From positions 1 to 64,000 of the forward strand of contig SFKX01000014.1 of NCBI GenBank assembly GCA_004553625.1: a stretch of 64,000 nt of DNA. The letters run 5' to 3'. Shown in pieces: positions 58,148 through 64,000 of the stretch (its first letter is position 1; every line of letters starts with the position of its first letter). The notes under the pieces were generated by a model. It was not told where the DNA came from and made no database searches. It saw only the letters and a program-made list of their open reading frames with translations. This stretch comes from Clostridiales bacterium (GTDB taxonomy: Bacteria > Bacillota_A > Clostridia > Oscillospirales > Oscillospiraceae). The translations under genes and the position numbers were made by a program.

Positions 58148-59299
58148 TCAGTCCTTCTTCTTTTTCTTGGACACCGCCACGGCGATGACGATAACAGCTA
58201 CCACCGCCACGGCGACGATTATCCACACCGTCGCATTGCCGCCGCTCTCCGTCTCTGCCGGAGCCTCGCTTGGAGCGGGCGTCGCTTCCGGCGTCGCCTC
58301 GGGCTCCGCTGCGTCGCCTGTCGGCTGCTCATAGCTCACAACGGCGTCCTCGGGTCCGTTCACGATCACCCAGACGTCCTTGCCCGTCTCAACGGTGAGG
58401 TCGGAGGTCTGGACGCTGCCCTCGTTTGCGTTTATGATGACGGAGTTTATCCAACCGGGCGCCTCAAGGGCGTACCAGCCGTCCGTCTCCGTCATGGCCT
58501 CGCCGGGCCAGGCTGCAAAGGCATTCGTGCCGTCGGGCGCCGACCAGGCCCAGAGGCAGGGACCCGCCCAGTCCTCGGGTACCTGGGCATACACCGTTAT
58601 GTTCTCCACGCCCGCCGTCTCCGGGTCCTCGTAGGCGAGCTCGTAGCTCAAGTCGTCATAGACGGTTATCCAAAGCTCCTTCGGCTCTATCGTCACGTCC
58701 TCGGTTTGGACCGAGCCCTCGTTGCCGCTTACAATGATGCTGTTCACCCAGGCGGGGACACGGGCCGTGAACCAGCCGTTTTCATTCTCCGTCATGGCCT
58801 TGCCGGGCCAGGTCTCGAAAGCGTTTGTGCCGTCCGGGTCCAGCCAGGCCCAGAGGTTCACGGTTTTCCACTCGAGCGGTACGTAGGCGTGAACGGTTAT
58901 CTTCTCAACATACTCGGGTATCTCGGCGTCCGTCTGCGCGTCGTAGCTGACCGTCGCCGTGTTGTCCTCAGCCACCGTGATCCAGACGGGCTTTCCAGCC
59001 TCGACCACCACGCCCTCGGTCTGCACCGCGCCGGCGTTTGCGTTCACGATCACGTTCTGGACAAAGCTGGGGACGTAGCAGTAATACCAGCCGGTGTCGC
59101 CGAGCTTGTCGGCCTCCTCGCCGGGCCAGGCTGCAAAGGCGTTCGTGCCGTCGTCGGCCCAAGCCCAGAGACAGGGCGCCTCCCAGGTCTCCGGCACGCT
59201 CACGCAGACCGGGACCATCTCCTCACCCTCGGCCAGCGCCGCGGTGCCGAGGGACAGCAGGCAGGCGCAGACGAGCAGGAGCGCAAAGAGCTTTTTCAT
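58148..59299 (-). CDS. Cell-surface protein with three CBM26-like starch-binding modules
   Basis: A 383-residue surface protein. A signal peptide ends with ALA at residue 23. Three similar modules of about 90 residues follow (about 28-120, 128-220, 228-320), each with the shared pattern WAW-x-x-x-DGTNAF-x-x-WPG and a later N-x-x-x-VQT element. This matches starch-binding family 26 modules. A linker of PEATP/PAPSEAP type leads to a membrane helix (about 349-372) and a KKKKKD tail. No catalytic domain is present, so it should capture starch at the surface for other enzymes. First gene of the maltodextrin operon. Confidence 0.88.
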   Translation of the reverse strand: MKKLFALLLVCACLLSLGTAALAEGEEMVPVCVSVPETWEAPCLWAWADDGTNAFAAWPGEEADKLGDTGWYYCYVPSFVQNVIVNANAGAVQTEGVVVEAGKPVWITVAEDNTATVSYDAQTDAEIPEYVEKITVHAYVPLEWKTVNLWAWLDPDGTNAFETWPGKAMTENENGWFTARVPAWVNSIIVSGNEGSVQTEDVTIEPKELWITVYDDLSYELAYEDPETAGVENITVYAQVPEDWAGPCLWAWSAPDGTNAFAAWPGEAMTETDGWYALEAPGWINSVIINANEGSVQTSDLTVETGKDVWVIVNGPEDAVVSYEQPTGDAAEPEATPEATPAPSEAPAETESGGNATVWIIVAVAVVAVIVIAVAVSKKKKKD

Positions 59300-59349
59300 T
59301 CCAAGACCTCCATTTCACATTTTAACGCGGGAAATCGAACCTTGGGGAA

Positions 59350-59379
59350 ATAGTATCATCCGTTTCCGAGCTAAGTCAA
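59350..59379 (-). promoter_or_regulatory. Promoter of the starch/maltodextrin operon
   Basis: Minus strand TTGACT (59374-59379), 18 bp, TACTAT (59350-59355). The spacer holds GGAAACGGATGAT, which partly resembles a cre or LacI site, and a dyad AAAGC-N10-GCTTT lies just upstream at 59392-59411. Either could be the operator; evidence is weak. Confidence 0.6.
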
Positions 59380-59391
59380 CGGAGATTTGAG

Positions 59392-59411
59392 AAAGCATTT
59401 TCCCACGCTTT
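59392..59411. promoter_or_regulatory. Dyad upstream of the maltodextrin promoter
   Basis: AAAGC-N10-GCTTT, placed 13 bp upstream of the -35 box. It might bind the LacI regulator or an activator. Confidence 0.3.
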
Positions 59412-59757
59412 ACCGCGATATTCGACAATAAATCTTGTGCTTATTTGTGGTATTTGCCCGGTATATTCGCACACATTTTGCAGAAAAGGCACAAACGCGT
59501 CCTCTTCTGCCCGGGAGCTCAAAGAAAGTGATTTCGCAAGTTTCCGCCCGCAGCGCGGCACGCCGGCAAACAAAAAGCCCCGGCGCTTTCCAAGGAAAGC
59601 GCCGGGTCTATGGTGTGAGTGGCGATACAGGACTTTTTAAATAGCCCAGTAATAAAAAAGTTTGCGGGCATCCGAACAGAAAATTATTTGTATGTCCCCC
59701 CATTTTAGGACGACTGTTTTGAAGCAGCCGCCCTTTTTGGTCAAATTGGGTCTGGCG
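59412..59757. other. Gene-poor junction between the maltodextrin locus and a lower-GC segment
   Basis: No gene is convincing here. A 65-codon minus frame at 59376-59573 exists, but it crosses the maltodextrin promoter and has no good site. The stretch holds one terminator (59572-59606). The sequence becomes visibly AT-richer from about 59610, marking a composition boundary. Confidence 0.6.
59572..59606 (-). terminator. Terminator for minus-strand transcripts from the right
   Basis: A perfect 13-bp stem (59579-59591 with 59594-59606) with a two-base loop. On the minus strand it is followed by GGGCTTTTTG. Confidence 0.8.
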
Positions 59758-59934
59758 CTAGGGGGCAATAATTTTTCGCTTTTCTTTCTGCTCTCCCTGC
59801 CGCTTTGCAAGCTCCTTGTTATCTTCCTTTAGTTTATGGGCATAGGTCTGACAGTCCAGCACAAGTTCAGTTGAATTTTCCAGGCTCTGAGTACATGGTC
59901 GCGGGTGGTAATTGTAAAACCATTTTCGCTATCC
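59758..59934 (-). pseudogene. Short broken ORF, C-terminal remnant
   Basis: A minus-strand frame ends at the TAG at 59758-59760. Before it comes WFYNYHPRPCTQSLENSTEL, then VLDCQTYAHKLKEDNKELAK and a basic KEKRKIIAP end, which looks like genuine protein coding (charged helix). A TAG closes the frame just before WFYN, at the point where an ATG in another frame follows GGAGGC. This suggests a truncated gene with a frameshift or deletion, left next to the acquired segment. I cannot name the parent family. Confidence 0.4.
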
Positions 59935-59947
59935 ATAAAAATGCCTC

Positions 59948-61915
59948 CTAGTTTTGGTCCCGCTTTAGCGTCTCCATCATCAGTTGCCGTTTATTCATCG
60001 GTGGCAGGCAGGACTGATTCCGGCACACATAGAACGTGGCTTCATTGTTCAACAGCTTATATCCTTCCAATGGGCGCTCCAAAACCTTGACTATGGCGTC
60101 AGAAGGCAACGCAAGCGGGATGTCGCTCAGGTCTTCCCCGTTTGGAACCACAGTGATCAGAACCGGTGGTTCCAAAAAATCCGACAGCGCCATTAAAAAC
60201 GCTGAAAAGCCAGCAGGAGATCGTTCCGCCTCTCCCGCCATATAGGCAAGCTGTTTGTTCAGGGTGTTCTCCATGCTCTGCTCCGGAAGCAGCGCGTTCA
60301 GGCGTACAAGAACATAGGACATTAGGGAGTTGCCGCTGGGAAGCGCCCCGTCATAGCACTCCTTCGGGCGAAAAAGCAGCGTTTCATTTTTTGTGCCGCT
60401 GAGATAAAAGCCGCCATGCTCCGGGTCGTAATACTGGAGGACAGTTTCCCTGGTTAACTGTGCTGCACGATAAAGAAATGTGCGTTCGAGTGTGGCATCA
60501 TACAGAAAAAGCAGGGCAAAAATATAGCTTGCGTAATCATCCAGGAACCCGTGCTCCCCAAGCTTGCCGTCCCGAGCGCTTACATAAAGCGTATCCTGAT
60601 CGCACAGGCTGTTTTCTATAAAACCTTGAGCCTTTTTCGCAGCTTCCAGATATCCGGGGTTCCGGCTGCACCGGTACAGTCGGCACAACGCGGCAATCAT
60701 GAGCGCATTCCATGCGGTCAAAATTTTGTCGTCCGTATGCAGACGGGTGCGTCCCCGCCTGTATTCACGCAGTGTTGGCAGGAAGGGGTCAAAACTCTCA
60801 TCTGTCAGGTTTTTTGTGTGGAGAAGGTTGGGGATGCTCTTGCCTTCAAAGTTCCCCGCTTTTGTAATGCCGAACCGTTTACAAAAAGCGGCGCCGTCGG
60901 CTTGCCCAAGCAGCCCGATGATTTCCTCCGGGGTAAATACATAGTATTTCCCCTCCTCGCCATCGCTGTCCGCATCCTGGGCGCTGTAAAAGCCTCCGTT
61001 TGGTGCAGTCATTTCGGAGAGAATATAGGATGCTGTCTTTTGCGCAACTTCCAGATAAAATGACCGTCCCGTGAGTTCATAGGCTTTGCAGTAGGCGAGA
61101 ATCAGCAGCGCGTTATCATAGAGCATCTTCTCAAAGTGGGGGACTAGATAATAGCGGTCTGTGGAATATCGGCAGAAACCGTATCCGATATGATCAAACA
61201 AGCCGCCGGCATACATCTTTTGAAGGGTTATTTCCGCCATGTCTAAGGCTCGGCTGTTCCCGTGCTTTTCGTATTGCTGCATCAGGAACAGAAGATTGTG
61301 CGGCGTGGGAAACTTCGGCGCGCCGCCGAACCCGCCAAATGATGCGTCAAAGTTCTGCGTATACCATTGCAGGGCAGCGTCCAGCAAAGTCTCATCTGCC
61401 TGTGACGCAGGAGCATGATACTGATTTAATGCCGCCGTGATCTCATCCGCGGAGTTGAGAAGAGTGTCCCGCTCGTTCTTCCATTTCTGGTGAATGATGA
61501 GCAACAGTTCTTTCAGCCCTACCGCCCCATACCGGGCGGTCTTTGGAAAATAGGTTCCGGCAAAAAACGGTTTCTGCTCTGCGGTCATAAAAATGCTGGC
61601 GGGCCAGCCGCCGCTCCCGGTGAAAGCCTGACAGACCGCCATATAAATGCTGTCAATGTCGGGGCGTTCTTCTTTATCTACTTTGACGGACACGTAGTAT
61701 TGGTTTAAGATATCGGCAATTTCAAGATCTTCAAAGCTTTCATGCGCCATGACATGGCACCAGTGGCAGGTGCTGTAGCCAATGCTCAAAAAGATGGGTT
61801 TATCCTCCGCCCTTGCTTTGGAAAAAGCCTCCTCGCTCCAGGGATACCAGTCCACCGGGTTTTCCGCGTGCTGGAGAAGGTACGGGCTTGTCTGATTTTT
61901 AAGATGATTGCTCAA
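59948..61915 (-). CDS. YyaL/DUF255 family thioredoxin-domain protein
   Basis: A 655-residue protein starting with the DUF255 block: NQTSPYLLQHAENPVDWYPW (about 6-25), then the thioredoxin-like active site STCHWCHVMAHESFED (about 48-63) with CxxC. A long alpha-barrel part of the six-hairpin glycosidase type follows (about 190-560), with GGLFDHIGYGFCRYSTD and YYDPEHGGFYLSG. The family is widespread but its reaction is unknown. It is one of three genes with lower GC than the rest of the window and lies 9 bp after the FAD-Rieske gene. Confidence 0.93.
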   Translation of the reverse strand: MSNHLKNQTSPYLLQHAENPVDWYPWSEEAFSKARAEDKPIFLSIGYSTCHWCHVMAHESFEDLEIADILNQYYVSVKVDKEERPDIDSIYMAVCQAFTGSGGWPASIFMTAEQKPFFAGTYFPKTARYGAVGLKELLLIIHQKWKNERDTLLNSADEITAALNQYHAPASQADETLLDAALQWYTQNFDASFGGFGGAPKFPTPHNLLFLMQQYEKHGNSRALDMAEITLQKMYAGGLFDHIGYGFCRYSTDRYYLVPHFEKMLYDNALLILAYCKAYELTGRSFYLEVAQKTASYILSEMTAPNGGFYSAQDADSDGEEGKYYVFTPEEIIGLLGQADGAAFCKRFGITKAGNFEGKSIPNLLHTKNLTDESFDPFLPTLREYRRGRTRLHTDDKILTAWNALMIAALCRLYRCSRNPGYLEAAKKAQGFIENSLCDQDTLYVSARDGKLGEHGFLDDYASYIFALLFLYDATLERTFLYRAAQLTRETVLQYYDPEHGGFYLSGTKNETLLFRPKECYDGALPSGNSLMSYVLVRLNALLPEQSMENTLNKQLAYMAGEAERSPAGFSAFLMALSDFLEPPVLITVVPNGEDLSDIPLALPSDAIVKVLERPLEGYKLLNNEATFYVCRNQSCLPPMNKRQLMMETLKRDQN

Positions 61916-61924
61916 ATCCTCACC

Positions 61925-63223
61925 TCATTTTTTCAGATTACCAGTTGCCGGGTTATCGATCAGCTCCCCTTCCTCGGTGAAGCGGGAGCCGTGACAAGGA
62001 CAATCCCAGGTGTGCTCCACAGGATTCCATTTCAGTGCGCAGCCCAGATGGGGACAGCGTTTGGTCGTGGGCGTCAGCAGACTAACCATAGCTTCAAACC
62101 CGTTGACGGCCAATTGGGGGTGAAGGATGGAACGGGAGGGTGAGAACACCTCCTCGTACGGGTTTTTCTTTCCTTGCACAAGATCCGTGAGGATCATAGC
62201 GGATACCATGGAGCTGGTCATGCCCCACTTATTAAAACCGGTGGCCACATACAAATCTTTGGTGGAGGCGGAATAGGGCCCGATATATGGCACCCCGTCC
62301 AGGCTCATACAGTCCTGCGTGGCCCAGTTGTACTCCTCTTCCGCTTGCGGGTAATGCCGCCGGGCAAAATCCCGCAGTTCCTGCCAGCCGCCGCCCTGTT
62401 TGCCGGTGCGGTGATCTCCGCCCCCGACGAGCAACAGGTTTTTGTGATTGCGGAAGGACATACCCGTCTGCGCCTCGTCCAAATACATGCCGTCCACATC
62501 CGGTGCATTTTGGAGAGCGATGACATAAGAGCGGTGCTGATACAGCTTGAGGAAATAGCTGCCGTGCTTGTTGAGAAAGGGAAAGTGGGTGGTCACAATG
62601 ATCTTTTTGGCGCGAATCCGGCCATGATTTGTCACAGCCGTGGTGCCGATCAGCTCCCTTACCCGCGTATGCTCATAGATGTGCAGGCCCTTAGCAATGC
62701 CGGAGACGAATTGCAGCGGATGGAACTGTGCCTGATTGGGGAACCTGACCGCACCGGCAACGCGAAAAGGAAGCGGTAGCTTGTCCACAAATCCAGCCGG
62801 GAAGCCCAGTTTTTCCAGTGCTTTGAGTTCCCGCTCGATCTTACTCCGGTCGTCCAGAGAATAGGTGTAGGCCGCCTTTTCCTCAAAACCGCAGTCAATA
62901 TTCCGGCACAGCTCCCGGTATGTTTGAAGCGCTGCCTCGTTGGCTGAAAGATATTGCTTTGCCCGCTCGATTCCAAACCTCGAAATCAGCTTGTCATAGA
63001 TAAGCCCGTGTTGGCTGGTAATCTTGGCGGTGGTGTTTTTGGTGATGCCGCTGCATATTGTCTCCGCTTCCACCAGCACATAAGGCACACCGGCACAGTG
63101 CAGCTCATAGGCACACAGAACGCCCGCCATACCGCCGCCGATGATCAGCACATCTGTGTTTAGATCTCCGTCCTGAGCTGAAAAGTTCGGTCGCTCCCAG
63201 GTTTGCTCCCACAGTGATTCCAT
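61925..63223 (-). CDS. FAD-dependent oxidoreductase with C-terminal Rieske domain
   Basis: A 432-residue protein. The dinucleotide-binding loop VLIIGGGMAGVLCAYEL is at about 25-41, a DAO-type fold follows, and the FAD-closing block is LYVATGFNKWGMTSSM (about 327-342). The C-terminus is a Rieske [2Fe-2S] domain with both ligand pairs: CPHLGC (C-x-H) and CPCHGS (C-x-x-H). This architecture is known in Firmicutes and other bacteria; the substrate is unknown. ATG at 63223 follows GGGGAGAAG; the ATG at 63265 has no site. Confidence 0.92.
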   Translation of the reverse strand: MESLWEQTWERPNFSAQDGDLNTDVLIIGGGMAGVLCAYELHCAGVPYVLVEAETICSGITKNTTAKITSQHGLIYDKLISRFGIERAKQYLSANEAALQTYRELCRNIDCGFEEKAAYTYSLDDRSKIERELKALEKLGFPAGFVDKLPLPFRVAGAVRFPNQAQFHPLQFVSGIAKGLHIYEHTRVRELIGTTAVTNHGRIRAKKIIVTTHFPFLNKHGSYFLKLYQHRSYVIALQNAPDVDGMYLDEAQTGMSFRNHKNLLLVGGGDHRTGKQGGGWQELRDFARRHYPQAEEEYNWATQDCMSLDGVPYIGPYSASTKDLYVATGFNKWGMTSSMVSAMILTDLVQGKKNPYEEVFSPSRSILHPQLAVNGFEAMVSLLTPTTKRCPHLGCALKWNPVEHTWDCPCHGSRFTEEGELIDNPATGNLKK

Positions 63224-63292
63224 ATGCTTCTCCCCAATGATTGTTTTGATGATAGTATTATCCAAAAGGAGAAAAGTATGTTTTTTCTTGTT

Positions 63293-64000
63293 TTACGCCC
63301 CATGACTTGGGACGAATTCATAGGCAGCATGGTCACTTTGCAGATCAAATATCGGTTTTCCTCTTTTCCACAGCCTCGCCCGCAGGTGCGCATTACAGCT
63401 CTCCCGAATGGTGTTGGACATCTTCCCGCACTGTGGCGCACGAAGGGGGTGTCCCACATGGGAGGGCGCCATGTCCAGTTCCAGCAGAACCCTGCCCTGA
63501 GACAGACAGATATGTTCTGGAGAAAATGATCGAACCTTAACGCCCCTGTAAGTTGCCAAACGATACTCCCGGCCCTGGTACAAGATGGCGCAGATGCATC
63601 CACGGAAGGAACATCCGCAAAATGGAATATGGGCAATTGATACCATAATAGAACATGGTTCTGGGAAATCGTTGCACTGCATCCACAGGTAGGAGCGTGG
63701 AAAAGAGGTTCCGCTGTCTTTTTCTGCATAGCCCAAACCACCGTCGAAGCTGTGCAGATGTCCGTCCATAATGACGCTGCCCTGGAGGGTATGCGCCATG
63801 CTGAGAACGCCGTGCCGGCACTCCATGGGGAAAAACCGGAACGGCCCCATGATATCGGAACCGAGCGGCGCAAATGGTCCGTAGGTAATATCACCGCTGA
63901 TCCCGGGCAACGAAATATGACACCCCTGCCTTGAAAACCAGCATCCATCCGCTCGTATCACGCTGTCACGGACGGTCAAATTGGATATCTCAAACTGTCG
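63293..64000 (-). CDS. Tocopherol-cyclase-like protein, 5'-truncated by window edge
   Basis: The frame runs off the right edge of the window; a TTG at 63979 is not the likely start. The visible 235 residues contain HSFDGGLGYAEKDSGTSFPR and then YLWMQCNDF, the G-x-GY-x-EKD-x-G-x-SFP-x-x-W pattern of the tocopherol cyclase-like family. Bacterial members outside cyanobacteria do not make tocopherol and their role is unknown; a lipocalin-like binder or cyclase of a hydrophobic compound is conceivable. It is unusually rich in Cys. It is the first visible gene of the lower-GC trio. Confidence 0.83.
   Translation of the reverse strand, partial: RQFEISNLTVRDSVIRADGCWFSRQGCHISLPGISGDITYGPFAPLGSDIMGPFRFFPMECRHGVLSMAHTLQGSVIMDGHLHSFDGGLGYAEKDSGTSFPRSYLWMQCNDFPEPCSIMVSIAHIPFCGCSFRGCICAILYQGREYRLATYRGVKVRSFSPEHICLSQGRVLLELDMAPSHVGHPLRAPQCGKMSNTIRESCNAHLRARLWKRGKPIFDLQSDHAAYEFVPSHGA

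Noticed and set aside
59376..59573. A 65-codon minus frame before the CBM26 gene
   Set aside because: It covers the promoter and dyad of the maltodextrin operon and has no ribosome site.
1..64000. tRNA, rRNA and insertion sequences
   Set aside because: Gaps between genes were read for tRNA-like arms, rRNA sequence and transposase frames with inverted ends. None was convincing.

Overview
The window looks like the chromosome of a GC-rich anaerobic Firmicute of class Clostridia, most like the gut Oscillospiraceae and relatives. Supporting signs are two T-box leaders, many TTG/GTG starts behind good Shine-Dalgarno sites, a miaA-hfq-(HlyD-like)-yggS-sepF-divIVA-ileS-lspA-rluD gene order, a two-subunit iron-sulfur fumarase, an archaeal-type ProRS, a 2-hydroxyacyl-CoA dehydratase operon and a CsaB-type pyruvyltransferase. 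No rRNA, tRNA, CRISPR array or intact insertion sequence was recognised. The taxonomic placement is inference from gene content.

Layout. 1-2.9 kb: the C-terminal part of a large secreted, S-layer-like protein. 3.0-5.9 kb: a methionine-type T-box and the metNIQ importer. 6.0-10.4 kb (minus): a housekeeping operon with a phosphatase-acetyltransferase fusion, a metallophosphoesterase, a YgiQ radical SAM protein and a DUF1294 protein. 10.4-13.3 kb: a glycosyltransferase-CsaB fusion overlapping a PurN-like protein that has lost its catalytic residues. 13.3-15.3 kb: a TetR regulator and MFS exporter, each preceded by the same dyad. 15.3-17.5 kb: a UbiD/UbiX pair. 17.5-20.8 kb (minus): two tandem membrane-bound XRE regulators, then an SDR plus alpha-oxoamine synthase pair that resembles the first two steps of sphingoid-base synthesis. 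20.8-21.3 kb: a small XRE regulator divergent from a 47-residue protein. 21.3-23.0 kb: an orphan TrpB2 under a tryptophan T-box. 23.0-26.5 kb (minus): an amidohydrolase, M20 peptidase, cupin and MarR operon. 26.6-29.2 kb: an HD hydrolase and the psuK-psuG pseudouridine catabolism pair.

29.2-40.6 kb is a long minus-strand core block: miaA, hfq, HlyD-like, yggS, sepF, divIVA, ileS, lspA with a long disordered tail, rluD, malic enzyme and fumarase. 40.6-45.5 kb: DegV, a MerR-RDD membrane fusion under a classic 19-bp-spacer promoter, a large unknown membrane protein and a TetR regulator. 45.6-49.0 kb: a two-subunit 2-hydroxyacyl-CoA dehydratase operon that also encodes a one-helix microprotein and a rubredoxin-like double CxxC protein. 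49.0-52.3 kb: a thioesterase, a small membrane protein, a DUF1700-type protein and proS. 52.4-59.3 kb (minus): a starch or maltodextrin locus with a surface protein of three CBM26-like modules, an ABC importer without its ATPase, a cytoplasmic GH13 enzyme and a LacI regulator.

From about 59.6 kb to the end the base composition and codon choice change visibly toward lower GC. This segment carries a broken ORF, a YyaL/DUF255 thioredoxin-domain protein, a FAD oxidoreductase with a C-terminal Rieske domain and a tocopherol-cyclase-like protein running off the window. It looks acquired.

The observations most worth following are the serine-palmitoyltransferase-like/SDR pair, the dehydratase operon with its two small proteins, the glycosyltransferase-CsaB plus PurN-like pseudoenzyme pair and its possible link to the S-layer-like protein, and the catalytic-domain-free triple CBM26 surface protein.
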